Shown: piece by piece, positions 1 through 11,989 of the stretch
Position numbering within the stretch: the stretch's first letter is position 1
How the letters are laid out: each line of letters opens with the position of its first letter
DNA from: Zantedeschia hybrid cultivar
Lineage: Eukaryota; Streptophyta; Magnoliopsida; Alismatales; Araceae
Direction of reading: 5' to 3'
Length of the DNA stretch: 64,000 nucleotides
Assembly: GCA_030544215.1 (NCBI GenBank)
Contig: JARZZO010000009.1
Location: 54,927,129-54,991,128, forward strand
The notes under the pieces: model-generated
Database searches by the model: none
What the model saw: only the letters and a program-made list of their open reading frames with translations
Told to the model about the DNA's origin: nothing
Made by a program: the position numbers and the translations under genes

Positions 1-870
1 CAATTGTTGATAAAGATCATGAAGGATCCAAAAGAAGTTAAAGGATGCCTCACCAAGAAAGGAATCAATCTTGCAAAGATAGCAGAGTGGACTTTGTACG
101 AAATTGAAGATCTTAGATAGGATGACACTGAGAACGTGATGAAAGCGTTCACCACATGCCTGGCTGGAGCTTTGTTCTTTCCTGCTCAAGACAACATACT
201 AGAAGATGATCAAGTCAGTTCAATCTGCAAGATCTTTGAGGGAAGACAAATCGGCACAACGATTCTAGCTTATCTCTAGAGTGAGCTTTCCACAGCATCT
301 ACAGGTCAGCCTCCCTATGGTTGTATGCTTATCTTCGCTCTGTGGGTTGAGTTGCACTTCAAGTTTGAATATCACAATAGAAATTTTGCAAGACCGTCTC
401 AAATTTATCAGAATAGCCCTATCTTCCATATCTCCAACATTATGAAATTCAATGAGAGGATGATCAACCGCGTGCCAAAACTCAAGACTCGAGCTGACTG
501 GCGATCTTATCTGAAAAGAATGCCAACGTATGGATTTGATTCCTCTCCACCTGCACTCGTAGGAAAGCCAATATGAGTACGTCATGTAGCTAGTGCAAAG
601 CTCAAACTGATCGGGACAACTGAGTTCGTGCTGTACAATCCTCATCGCTGTTATACTCAACTCAGTATGCCTTGCCATGAATTTCCTGAGTTTTCAAACA
701 CTTCTCCAATTAAGAAGCGTGCTTTGGAATCCGATGAAGACTATGAAGTCACTAAACTTATAGTCACACTGTGGAATATTAGCTTCAATCATCGTGTAAA
801 ATCTTCTCAGAATGCTCATAGAGGCTTAACCTATCCATATGTAATGAGACTTCAGGAAATTTGTCCTTGA
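1..870 (+). pseudogene. PMD-a remnant of E1 (C-terminal half)
   Basis: A single reading frame from base 1 to the TGA at 868-870, broken only by nonsense codons TAG 118-120, TAG 277-279 and TGA 574-576, with no frameshift. It aligns by eye with the C-terminal half of the PMD-a gene of E2 (19600-20252): a Leu/Trp/Glu-rich segment around 330-360 (ALWVELHFKF, against LQLWMEMHLAF in E2), then a DWRSYL block near 500 (DWRDYL in E2). PMD-a proteins belong to the plant mobile domain family, which occurs both in transposons and in host proteins of the Arabidopsis MAIN/MAIL type. The N-terminal half would lie left of the window. No function can be claimed for this copy. Confidence 0.7.
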
Positions 871-1048
871 ATGTTCTTTTTATTTTCCCTTTTCTGATGT
901 AAATAAGAATTTATTTTCAATAAATAATTGTTCCTTTACGCCTTGAATTTCATCTTTAATCTTCTGTAATTCATCCCAGATTTTTCTTTAAGTAAAAACT
1001 TGATTTTTCCTTAAAAAAAATTACAGTTTGGGTTTACTTAATGCAAAA

Positions 1049-1475
1049 TGCGTCCACTCAGAAAGACGCCTTTCAACCATAATTCATTTTCAAAAAATCA
1101 GAGATTAATCCTTAAAATCCCGAATTATCCTTTAAACGCGTCCAGATGGGTTGACGCCTTTTAATAAAAAATCCTTTCCAAAAACCAGAATTTAATCCCG
1201 AATAATTCTTTAAACACGTCCTCACATATAGATGCGTTTCAATTCTCTCTCTTACTTTTCTCCAGAATTATGCCATTAATTCTGTGATTAATCCACTAAA
1301 ACGCGTCGTTTTAACTGGACGCGTTTAATCATCATGCTTTGTACTGCTCTGACCAGAATCGACAGTTTAAATTGAAACGCGTCGTACTGTGAAAACGCCT
1401 TTTACCCAATTTCAAACCCCTGCGTTGCCGCCTCAGTTTATACGCTTTGAATGGCGTCACTGTACCCCGACGCAT
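1049..1475. repeat. Set A dyad cluster upstream of E1 PMD-b
   Basis: Six dyads with half-sites like GCGTC and GACGC separated by exactly 10 bases, for example 1050-1054/1065-1069, and further copies near 1138, 1209, 1301, 1377 and 1453. Flanking bases often extend the arms as TTTAAA or TTTCAA. The cluster lies about 260-690 bp upstream of the proposed PMD-b start codon, so a promoter role is possible. Bases 871-1048 hold AT-rich DNA, probably the 3' tail of the preceding gene, with nothing else recognisable. Confidence 0.8.
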
Positions 1476-1737
1476 TTCAACTTTTCCAAACAGAACTGCA
1501 TGAGCCCGAGCTTCCTTCCTCATTCTTCCCAAAACTTCTCTCTCTCCTGCGATTTCCTCCCTTCCTCGACCATCTTTCTGCTTCCTCCGATGACTTTCCT
1601 CCTCTCCGGCGGTCATTTCCACAGAAAGCTCTTCTCTCAAGCTCTCTCCTATCCGAACTCTTTCATTCTCTCTTGTTCCTCTCTCTTGAAAGCCCATTGA
1701 GCAAGGAGAAAGATCACGAGGAAAACGCTGACGTGCC

Positions 1738-4484
1738 ATGCTCGTAGTGAGGAGGGAGGAGCACGAGGCGGCTCTTCTTGAAGAGGCTACGGCTTTAGAA
1801 GCGGCGGCGGCTATGGTAGAAGAGGAAATCCCTCCACCGGCAGTGATCGAGGGAGGAGAAGAAGAAGAGGAAACCCTACACTTGGTAAGTTTCTTGTGGA
1901 ATGAATTTTTGATTTGAATGGAATGAGGAAAAGGGGAGGAAAGGGGTACTTTCGAAGAACTTGAAATCGGTCTTGAATGGCTTCCAGACCAGGTGACGCC
2001 TTTCAAAGGGCGTCGCCATGGTCCGACGCCATGCAGTCCAAAATTTGATTTTTAAATAGATTAAAAAATAGGTTTAAATGGCGTCAAGGGTAGTGGATGC
2101 TTTTCAATGGGCGTCCATCTTGCTCGACGCCTTTCAATTATAGCATTTTTATTGACTTTTCATGTCCACTAACAGTTGGAATTTTCTTATTTTATTTGCA
2201 GGGGACGATGAGGGCCCGCATCTCCTAGGACTTAGTTGTAGGGGCATATAGAGGACTCCCGAACTTCCAGAAGGTGCGACTGCGCCAGATGGGATTCGTG
2301 GAGATTTTGGAGATGGAGCCCTTCTGGCTTGACTTAGTTTTGTTACAGGCACTGCGTGAGAGATGGCACGCAGAGAGTCGGGCATTCTTAATGCCCTGAG
2401 GCCACATGGTCCCAAGTTTAGAGGATGTGGCCAGGATTACTGGCCTTAGAGTAGATGGTAGGCCGGTGAGCGGGGTGACTTACCCCGATTACTGTGGGAT
2501 GGCGGAGGCCCTATTAGGTATAGAGGTCTCTAGCCTAGATAGAGAGTCTAGGACTGTCCCCCGAGTAGAGGTGGAGGCTGCCCTAAGATTGACAGAGCCC
2601 CGTCGTCGGTCAGATAAGACCCGGGCAGAGTTTAGAGATAGATTAACCAAGTCTTCTTCTACCATTTATTGTAGTGACCCTAGTCAGATAGAGGAGGTAG
2701 ATAGACAACTTAGAGTCTTTCTTGTTTTCTTTTTTGGTCGGTTGCTCTTCGGTACTAAAGGCGACCATATCCACTATAGGTTCCTTAGTTTATTAGATGA
2801 TTTAGAGAATCTGCATCAGTATGCCTGGGGTGCGGCCCTCCTGGCCCACCTCTTCGCAGATCTGTCCGCGGTCACGCCGGACCGTGTGACCACCGTCAGC
2901 GGCTTCTCACTGTTTCTCCAGGTAAACATCATTTTAATTATTTGTTTATGCAATGTAATGATATGATGCTTTCTAACTTATATGTTTATGTACAGGTTTG
3001 GAGTTATTATTACTTCCTGCTCGGCCGAGCGAGGATCGTGAGTCCGGATGCTGTCCCGTTGGCTCGCCGTTGGCAGCCAATAGTGGACACGGCCCTGCAG
3101 CACCATCAATTGACGGCCCTCCGCCGTCAATTCTTCGACTATCCAGAGTTCCTGGTAAGTCTTTAATTTATCTAGTTTTTATTAAATGTAGTGTTTCATT
3201 TATTAAATGCCATTTTATTCATATGAATGCATCTAACTTGTATGCAGGTGATCTGGCGCCCGTACATGGGTATGGGTGAGGAGGGCCAGCCGTAGGTGAC
3301 GGCTGGCCGGAGGAGGTTCGACAGGCAAATGTGGGTACATTGCCTGAACGAGATCGAACCCCTTTGCCTCCGGCTCGTGATGAGGACACTGGGCCTCTAC
3401 CAGGAGTGGGTGGATGAGGAGGTCCCGGAGGGTGTTGGGAGGAGCATGAGGGGCAAGCAGGCCCTCACGGATTGGCGTGACAAGTTTCTGGAGCAGTACG
3501 AGGATTGGCACTGCCGTGACGTACGGGTGGAGTCCCATGCGGAGAGCAGCGAGACTTATCTCTAGCAACACCGGGCCCCCTACGCCGATTAGCTACGGCT
3601 CCTCCGACCACTTGATATAAGTATGATTTATGCGTCTTTCATTTTATTATTATCTTTAACTTATATTTGTGAATGAATGTATGCATGTGTGGTATGCAGG
3701 ATGCACGAGATGCTGTGATCATCGACCTCCAGGCCCGCCTCCAAGATGCCGAGGCCTAGCTGGAGCAGGTCCAGAAGGAACTTTTTGATTTGGTATGTAT
3801 GCATGCTTATGAATTCATGTTTTTAATTAATTTGTTTTGACAATTAACCACTGACAGTTGTCTCTTGGTACAGCGAGCCGTCTATTCCCAGGCGGCTCCC
3901 CCTTCACATGGAGCTTCATCATCTGCACTGCTTGCTGGTTATGAGGCCACCCTCGTTGACCTCCAGAGTCAGCTTGCCTCCGCTATCCATCGAGCTTCTA
4001 TTGCGGAGGAGGACCGGACTGCTCGAGTAAGTTCTGTTCATCCTTGACTTTCTTTTCTGAATTTGATATTGATTGCTTGATTGCTTTGGACTAACAATAT
4101 CTTCTTTTGCAGGTCGCTGAGCTTCAGGAGGCCCTTTAGAGGGCTGAAATTGACGCAGCTCGGGTTCGTGAGCTCGAGGAGCAGGTGGCCCGTCTCTCCA
4201 CCGGGGATCTCGCACGACTCCAGGTTCGCCTGGAGATCTTGACTGAGGAGAGAGTTCGCGACCACCTTTGGCTGGAGAGTCTTCAGGGTCGCCTCTCCGT
4301 GGCAGAGCATGAGCGCCGGATGGTGGAGGAGAGATATTAGCGAGCCCGCTAGCGGGCTATCGATCGCGGCCAGGCGAGTGCTTTCACGGCCAGCATCGCC
4401 ATATCGTCTGGCCAGGTAGGGCCGAGTGCGATGGGACCACCTCCACCTCCTAGCCGAGGACCGGCACCGAATGCTCAGAGCTAA
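1738..4484 (+). pseudogene. PMD-b gene of E1, seven exons, decayed
   Basis: Exons inferred from GT/AG borders and from agreement with E2: 1738-1884, 2202-2921, 2996-3154, 3248 to about 3620, 3700-3792, 3874-4026 and 4113-4484. Exon 1 encodes a short Ala/Glu-rich leader ending in an acidic run. Exon 2 carries the plant mobile domain core (PSLEDVARITGL, then FFFGRLLFGTKG). Exons 5-7 encode heptad-like Leu/Glu/Arg coiled coil ending in a Pro-rich tail. Internal stops are TAG at 2226, 3293, 3563, 3587, 3757, 4137, 4339 and 4351, and TGA at 2398. The donor after exon 4 looks altered, since the phase does not match exon 5. CT-rich DNA at 1500-1690 resembles a 5' UTR. The gene is antisense to gag-pol. 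Exon 1 is the least certain part. Confidence 0.75.
1995..2131. repeat. Set A dyads inside intron 1 of E1 PMD-b
   Basis: Dyads GGCGTC 2009-2014/GACGCC 2025-2030 and GGCGTC 2110-2115/GACGCC 2126-2131, plus a degenerate one at about 2083-2104, all with N10 spacers. An outward GACGCC (1995-2000) is separated by 8 bases from the next inward half-site. E2 PMD-b has set C dyads in the same intron. Confidence 0.8.
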
Positions 4485-5945
4485 TTTGATGAAGGGGCAG
4501 GGGAGAGTCAGCCATGAGGGCTGCATATGTACTTTTCCTTTTCTTTTTGTGAATCTTGTACAAATCACCTTTTGATATATATATGAATATAAGCTTTGTG
4601 TCTTATTTGTGTAATTTCCTTGGCTTTCATACCTGTACCCTGTACATTACTTAACAAACAGGTTAAGTATCTATTTAGGCTTAGCTCCTTGCTCAGTCAA
4701 GTAACTGATCAATCAATCCTTTTCTTGATAGAAGGGTCAAGGGGCATAGCCTTTATTAACAAAGGTGATAATAATTGAACTGAAGAAAATAACAGAGTAA
4801 GATGCAACATACAAGCATGCAAATGCTCGCTGAAAATAAAGGAATGAAGCATACCAAATATTACAATCAGATGCTAACTGAAATATTTTTGATTTTTGAA
4901 ATATTCATTTTATTTGGGTTTTGGAACATATATATTTTTTGGATTTTGACATGTCTATTTTTTTTTGATTTTGAGATATGTACTTTTTTTTTGGATTTTG
5001 AAATATGTATTTTTTTTTGGATTTTGAGATATATACTTTTTTTGGATTTTTTTTGAAATATGTATTTTTTTTTAGATTTTGAGATATGTTTTTTTTTTGA
5101 GTTTTAAAATATGTATCTTTTTTTTGAATTTTGAGATATGTATTTTTCTGGATTTTAAGACATGTACCTTTTTTTGATTTTGGGATTATGTGCAAACTAA
5201 AAATCAGCATGGTACTCAGATCAAAAGAACATATTCATCTATTAACTTAATTCTCAAATTATTTTTCAATAATCTAACTTAGACCCATCGTGCTTGAACT
5301 TGTGTTTTCATTCGTTATCCCATTTGATGATTTGATCCTTAGTCAATTTAGGCCGTTCCTTAAGCTTGGAGTACGCCTCTTCAGAAAGAAAGGAATAATT
5401 GGTTTAGAAAGCCCACGAGAAGGTTCCGGAGACCCAAAAATATGTTCCTTTCTTACCCTAATATCTGTTGGGGTTCGGTCATTTTATTTCTGGGGTATTT
5501 ATTGACCTTGCGTTCCCTTTTCATTTCAGTTCATGGCCTTGATGTAACGTTTGTAGTGTAATGACCTTTTGATTTGACATTTGGCTTTTGCCTTTTGCTT
5601 TTTCTTTTTCTTTTCATGGGACGGATCTCCCCCTTTTTTTTAATGACGGCTTCCTACTAAGATGGCGGGTATTCTTGGTAGTCTATTCTAAGCCTCGTTC
5701 CGACATTGTGAGCCGAGTGTAAAAACAGATTTTTTTTGTTTTTTAAAAAAATGATTTGTACTTTACACCCTCAGTCAAGCTTTCGGTATTCCTTTGGACT
5801 TGGCATCTCTTGTTACTCACGAACCAAGCGTGTCAGTGTGTGTAGTAATGTGTTTGAATTAAATTATTCAGACTGATAAGAAAATTTGAGTTTCTAAATT
5901 TTCTGATTCCACTGGTCTTTGCACCATGCTGATCGACCTTTTAAC
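4485..5945. other. E1 spacer between integrase and PMD-b 3' ends
   Basis: No gene seen. From 4670 it shares a block with E3 (39890 onward) and more weakly with E2 (25660 onward), around the words GAAGGGTCAA and a segment following GGCTTAG. This block separates the 3' ends of the convergent pol and PMD-b transcription units, so it probably holds both poly(A) regions. An AT-rich tandem array sits inside (4879-5190). From 5560 the sequence is T-rich low complexity. The integrase stop lies at the right end. Confidence 0.55.
4879..5190. repeat. AT-rich tandem array, about 30-bp unit
   Basis: About ten degenerate units built on TTTTGAAATATGTA followed by a run of T and GGATTTTGAG. A comparable array sits at the equivalent place in E3 (40090-40345), and a weaker T-rich stretch in E2 (27060-27180). 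Its open frames are low-complexity artefacts. Confidence 0.75.
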
Positions 5946-7563
5946 CTAGGGGTAGTATTTCTTAAGATACAGACCATTCCAGGGGTGAGTTAACTCTTGC
6001 CCTTTTGCATTAACTAGACGGTAAGCGTTACCAAGAAAAGTATGCGATACAATATAAGGTCCTTCCCAATTGGGTTGAAGCTTAGAATGCGGACCACCAG
6101 GTTTTACAAAGATTCTTTTGATGACCATTTCACCAACTTTGAACATACGTTCAATGACTTTCTTTTGATAAAAACGTGCTAATCTATTATGATAAACTCT
6201 TGCATGGTTAGCAGCTGACCATCTTTTCCTGTCTAAAAGTTCCAATTGAGTAAGGAGTGTTGAGCGATGTTCATCAATAGAAAATTCCTTATTAAATTGT
6301 ACTCTTAATGACGGTATGAGGATCTCGTATGGAACCACCACCTCCATTCCAAATGTTAAGGAATAAGGAGTCTGCCCAGTGGGCGTGCGGATTGAAGTTC
6401 GGTATGCCCATAGAACCTTAATCAATTTTTCTGACCAGTCTGTGAATTTATTAGACTTGCACGTCTTTTTGATGATTTTTATCAAAGTCTTGTTAGTTGC
6501 CTTTGCTTGGCCATTGCCTTGCGGATAATAAGGAGACGAATGATGCAATGCAATTTTGTACATGTTGCAGAGGTCTTTCAGCTCTTGTGACACGAACTGC
6601 GGTCCATTGTCGGTGACAATGGTGCTTGAAATTCCAAATCTTGTGATGATGTTCTTCATGATGAATTTGCAGACGGTTGATGCTTTGACTTCCGTGTACA
6701 CTTCAGCTTCCGCCCACTTGGTGAAGTATTCCGTTGCCGTGAGGATGAAGGACTTCTGTTTAATGCCGGAATCAGGATTGACAAGGGGTCCAATGACATC
6801 GAAAGCCCACATGGAGAAAGGCCATGGGGAGGAAACATGATGAAGTGAAGATGCAGGAGAATGAATCTTATCGGCGTGAAGTTGGCACTTGGCACACCTA
6901 CGGACATATCCTACATAATCTTCTTCCATGGTTGGCCAATAGAATCCTTGTCTAAGGATTTTCTTTGCTAGCATCTGTCCATTAACATGGCCACCACAAA
7001 CTCCAGCATGAGCTCCTTCCATGATCTTCCAAAGCTCATCTTCGTCTAAACATCTTAAAAGAACTCCATCAAAATCTCTTTTATATAATGCTCTCCCAAT
7101 TAGGGTATACCTCTGAGCAACTCTCCTGATAGCCCTTTTCTCTTCAGCTGTGGCTTCTTCAGGATATGATTGATCTTCGCAATATTTGGCAATTTCGTAG
7201 TACCACAGTTTCTGTTCATCATCCATCTCTTCTAACAGCTCCATTAACTTAATCTCTCTTTTTTCCACAATATTTCCATCTTTGACCTTCTTCAGCAGCT
7301 TCTCCTTAGTCCTAAGGAATGAAGGGTCTTTCACGGCGGGTGAAAGACGCCTATGAACGATGATTGATTCGGATTGTCTGCTGATTGGGAAATTGAGAGA
7401 AGATGCAAGTGAAGCTAGAGCGTCAACTAAGATGTTGTGATTCCTAGGAACATGGATGAAGATCAATTTTGTGAAAAGCTTTGCATAAGTAGAAGTGAGT
7501 TCTTGATTAGGCTTGAGCTTTGGATCAAGAGTCCGATATTTGGTTAACACCTGGCGGAGAATC
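5946..7563 (-). pseudogene. E1 pol, 3' part: end of second RNase H and integrase
   Basis: An open frame of about 539 codons starting at the S1 insertion. It begins with the end of the archaeal-type RNase H (HVPRNHNILVDALASL), then a linker, then integrase: an HHCC zinc-binding region (AHAGVCGGH ... CAKC), the core with DVIGPL and TDNGPQF, and a C-terminal domain ending near NAYRLVNAKGQE. Integrase would insert the cDNA into the host genome. The residue matching the catalytic glutamate reads Lys (GQAKATN, against GQAEATN in E2 and E3), so the enzyme should be dead although the frame is open. The real start lies upstream, in the part now at 9756 and beyond. Confidence 0.9.
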
Positions 7564-7568
7564 AATTG

Positions 7569-9755
7569 TGTAAGGATTGAGGTTTTCGGATCCGGTTATC
7601 GGGTCAGTTTTAGGGGTCGGATCCCTTAGTTCGGGCCCTGATAGGGCTGAGACTCAGTTAATCGGCGTCCAGCAATGTAGACGCGTTTTAGACTGTGCCA
7701 CGTTGGCGCCACGTGGGCTGGCCTTGGGTCGCGAGAGTATGGCCCCAGTCATATCGTTTGAATGCGTCTTGGATGGACGACGCCTTTTAGAGTACGATCC
7801 TGACTTGTCAGTGTACGGCCCGGTCTTGTCATCTGAAAGATGTCGGACATGCACGACACGTTTTACCCAGCTTATGGTTGATATCGCGAACCCTCCTTCC
7901 TTTCTCTCATTTCCTCCTCCCTCTTCTCTCTCCTCTCTTCCTCCGGCGAGCAGGCGGCCCCTTTCCCCCCTCCTTCCTTTTTCTCCCACCATTTCATCTC
8001 TCCCTCCACTCTATCGACCTCCTAACACCCACCACTACCACCACCATCTCCTCCGCGGCGTTTTTCTCTCTGGACGGCGGCCGACGTCCCGGTGGAGTAA
8101 CGGCGTCCACGGCGGTACCGGCGGCGGCGTGGGGCGAGGCGGGTAGGCGGCTTGGAGCTTGGAGGAGTTCAAGTAACCGGTAGGGTGACGATCCCCGTGG
8201 TGTTTCAACTTAAAATCATGTTTGTTTTCCCGCTTTCAAGCATGTTTTGGGAACTTCTGAGGTAAAATGCTGATTGCATGTATGGAAAAATTGTGGGATT
8301 TAATGGTAGTTAGGTTCTCCTCCTTCCCCTCTATGTTTTACAGCCTTTTTTGTATGTTTTGGGGTAGAAATCCCACCTTGTGGATTTGGGGAACGGGGGG
8401 GGGGGGGGGGAGAACCTATCTGTCGGGCCTAAATGGCGTCGAGGGGAAGCGACACCATTTAGAAAGGCGGCTCCCACCCACGACGTGATTTAGCCCAATA
8501 ACAGACCCTGTTTCCGGTCTGATGAGCGTCTAGGAACAGCGACGCCTTTCAAGAGGCAACTTGCGTGGGCGACGCGTTTTAAGTAAAATCACCTCGTAGC
8601 CTGTCCCTGCTTCTGTCGCTAACAGGCGATGAGGGACAACGACGCTTTTTAAAAGGCGGCGATATGTGACGACGCGTTTTAGGCCATTTCCGAGGCCAGA
8701 TTTCACATGAACCAGTTTAGAAGGCTTAAACGGCGTCGGCCTTGGGCGACGCGATTCAAGACAGAACCACATTAATTCATACTGTTAACATATCTTCACA
8801 TTGTTAGATAATTTGGTTAATTGCATGTTTAAAATCGTACTCGAGGATGAGAATTTTTACGTAATCGGATCGCACTGTGTTGTGTTTTGGTGCGACCGTG
8901 GACCTAGAGTGACAGTTGTAGCGCTTGCCACCCTGTGTCGGTGTGGGAGGGACACAGCGCCAGTGTGGGAGCGGTGGGGTGACGCCTAGAGAGAGGGTCA
9001 CCAGGTGTACCCCGGGATCAGCTAGTATCGGTGTAGGAGTGGTACCTGTGGAGTGTCACTCGTGCTGGGGGAAGCAGAAACCACCTAGAGCCAGTTGGGC
9101 CGGAGTAGCTAGCGTGCTATCCAAGGGGTTACTATTTGGTCTCAGCGGGTCGGTGTTTCCCGCGTTCGGCTGTGTGGTTGGCGTGTTTTGCCGAGACGCT
9201 GGTTGTAGGCTCCATGGTAGAATGGTTTCAGAGTTGTGTATGTTATATCTCGAATGTATGTGTTTTATATCGAAATTTAGGAATTTTGTTACATCTTTAC
9301 TTGCTTATTCTACCTGTATCTGTGTTACTGCACTTGTGGGTGCGTGAGTGGGCGGTGGGGATCGAAGGATCCCTACTGAGTCTTTTCGTTGAGACTCACC
9401 CCTACGGTTTTTAGGTGAGGGTTCCAGGCAGGCTTAGCAAGGAGAGTGCTGCTTTGGGTTGCGCGCCAGCAGCCGTTGTTCCGGGGTATGCCTCGACATA
9501 GTTGTTATTTTATTTTCTAGCTTGTACGCTTAATTATTTCTTTTCAGCTGGAGTATGTAATTATTTGTTGTGTCGAGTCGCATTGTAATAACTTTTAATT
9601 CTTGCACTTCCTTTTCAATTCAATGCAATGTGAATGTTTAGCTTAGTTTATTATTTATTTCTCAGACTTATCTAGATCCTGGTTTGGCTCCAAATTAATG
9701 ATCCGGTACCCATTTAGTAATCAGATCCCCGATTATAGGGTGGCGGGTCGTTACA
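7569..9755. mobile_element. S1: solo LTR, 2187 bp, in E1
   Basis: Begins TGTAAGGATTGAGG and ends GGGTCGTTACA, giving TG...CA ends with a 5-bp inverted TGTAA/TTACA. It is flanked by perfect copies of AATTG (7564-7568 and 9756-9760). The uninterrupted frame of the second RNase H in E3 and E4 confirms the empty site. S2 (53022-55249) is a second copy with a different target duplication. No internal coding region is present, so this is a recombined solo LTR. Read on the minus strand it starts TGTAACGACCC, a common LTR start in plant Ty3/gypsy elements, but CT-rich leader-like DNA at 7885-8030 suggests plus-strand transcription; orientation is unresolved. It contains a run of 16 G at 8395-8410. 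Confidence 0.93.
7663..8755. repeat. Set A dyads in solo LTR S1
   Basis: About ten dyads with 10-base spacers, for example GCGTC-cagcaatgta-GACGC near 7664, GCGTC-ttggatggac-GACGC near 7758, GGCGTC-gaggggaagc-GACACC near 8434, GCGTC-taggaacagc-GACGC near 8525 and GGCGTC-ggccttgggc-GACGCG near 8736. From 8434 onward several dyads are joined by 8-9 bases, giving a near-regular series of alternating half-sites. S2 has the same set. Confidence 0.85.
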
Positions 9756-11989
9756 AATTGGCTATCACCTACAATTCTGATTTTGGTGGCACCATAGAGA
9801 TGAGCAGCCTCGAGGCTAGCAAGGAGTGCCTCGTATTCAGCTATATTGTTAGTGACTGGAAAGTCAAGCTGAAAGGCTTGTGGAATGGTGACACCTTCAG
9901 GTGATAACAGAACAATGCCGATCCCTTTTCCATGGGAATTCAGAGCTCCGTCAAAATGCAGAGTCCACATGTCATCTTTGATTCGGTCTATGGACATCAG
10001 TTCCTCATCCGGAAACTCCGATCAGATTGGATCAAAACGAGGAAGGGAATGATGAGCGAGATGTTCTGCTATGGCATAGCCTTTGATTGCTTTCTGTTGA
10101 ATGTAAGTAATATCAAATTGAGATAGAAAGCTTTGCCATCGTGCTAACCTACCAGTAAGGACAGATTTCTCAAGGAGAAACTTGATCGGATTCATTCTAG
10201 CGATAAGATGAACTTCATGGGCTAGAAAGTAATGCTTCAATTTCCGAACCACCCAGACCAATGCTGCACATGTTTTCTCTATCGCTGTGTATCTTTGCTC
10301 AACGGGGTTGAAAAGTTTAGAGAGATAGTAGGCTGTCCTCTCCTTTCCTTCTTCATCCTCTTGTGCTAGGACAACCCCCACTGCATCATCCAGGACAGAA
10401 ATATATAGTATCAATGGTTTGCCCGGAGATCGTGGTCTCAAAACAGGAGGACTTGCCAAATAAATCTTTAATCCATCAAACGCCTCCTGACACTTATCGT
10501 CCCAATCGAATTTGACTACCGGCTTGGTGAGCTCGTAGAACGACTTACACCTTTGTGAGTGCTGGGAGAGAAATCGGCGAATAAATTGCAACCTCCCGAT
10601 TAATCCTCTTAACTCTTTCAAGTTTTTGGGAGGTGGCATTTCTCTAATAGCCTTTGCCTTGTTGGGATCGATCTCAATGCCCCGTTTACTGACAATGAAT
10701 CCAAGTAATTTCCCTGAGGATACCCCGAATACACATTTCTTAGGGTTCATCTTTAACTGATATTCTCTATCTTTCTAATACTCTTGCCATAACTTTGGCG
10801 TGTTCAGCCTTAGTCATAGATTTCACTAACAAGTCATCCACATACACTTCTAGATCGATATGCATCATGTCGTGAAATATTGCCATCATAGCCCTTTGAT
10901 AAGTGGCTCTAGCGTTCTTTAACCCAAAGGGCATGATGACATAACAATATGTCCCCCAAAGTGTAGTGAATGATGTCTTTTCTTAATTTTCTTCTGCCAA
11001 TTTGATCTGATTATATCCTGAGAATCCATCCATAAATGATAAAGTTTTATAGCCAGCCATGTTATCGATGAGTACATCAATGTGCAGCAATGGAAAATCA
11101 TTCTTAGGACATGCCCGGTTCAAATCTCAGAAGTCAATACAGATTCTGACCTTCCCATCTTTCTTCATAACCGGGACTATGTTGGCCACCCATTGTGGAT
11201 AGAGGACAACTCTAATGAATTTGGCTTTATGTAACTTATCGACTTCTTCCTTCATCTTCAAAGCTATTTGTAGGTGGAATCGCCTTAACTTCTGTTTAAC
11301 CAGGTTAGCTCCATCCTTTAATGTCAACCTGTGTTCCACTAGTGATGAGTCTAACTCCGGCATATCCTCATAATTCCAGGCGAAAGTATCCTTATAATCC
11401 TTAAGAACTTGTATCATTGCCTTCTCATCCATTTCAGAAAGATTCTTGCTAACGTGGACAACTTTAGGTTCGTCTTTAGTCCCTAGATTGATCTCTTTGG
11501 TGGGCTCTTCTATGGCAACTGAGGGTTCATCGAATCTTTTACTCCACTGGCATATGCCTCAACTGCGTCCTCGTCATCTTCCTCATCTTCAACAATGGGG
11601 TCTTTTTCGTGTATCAATTCATACACTCTATATCTATCATTAACTGACTCATCATCTACACAATCTTCTGGCATCTGAATAGGATTCTCTAACAGCTGAG
11701 GGAACATAGAGTAAGAAAGGTATTTAAATGCTAAATCCTAGAGGTATCTATCTGGAATTTGTTTACCCTTAGATTTTCTAGACTTTCTAACTTGACTAAC
11801 CTACCTAGAACTAGACTCCCTATCATGACCTAATGAGGACGAAGCAGAATGAAAATTATAGGATACAGGCGGAAATACAGGAGAATCCTCCCGAGGGGAG
11901 GGACAGAGTAGATCTAGAAGAGAATCTTGACCGAATGACCCATGCGATGGGGTACAATCGGACAAGTAGGAAGTTTCCTCAATGAGGAT
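9756..11989 (-). pseudogene. E1 pol, middle part: RT, RNase H, start of second RNase H
   Basis: Read on the minus strand from about 11.7 kb: an acidic linker, then RT (LVEHRLTLKDGANLVKQKLR, then WVANIVPVMKKDGKVRICIDF), the catalytic YVDD box at 10833-10844, MNPKKCVFGVSSGKLLGF near 10750, a Ty3-type RNase H ending in LARWQSFLSQFDITYIQQK, and the archaeal-type RNase H start (WTLHFDGALNSHGKGIG, GDSQ) at 9990-9760. These enzymes copy element RNA into cDNA in virus-like particles. The frame is broken by stops and shifts near 11125, 10770 and 10010, and S1 cuts the second RNase H right after the GDSQ motif. Upstream, at 11710-11990, the linker frame holds further TAG codons. Confidence 0.88.

Noticed and set aside
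1332..2006. Minus-strand Ser/Arg-rich frame
   Set aside because: It lies opposite the CT-rich leader and exon 1 of PMD-b, and no protein family is recognisable.
4802..5210. Phe/Ile- or Lys-rich peptides
   Set aside because: Low-complexity translations of the AT-rich tandem array.
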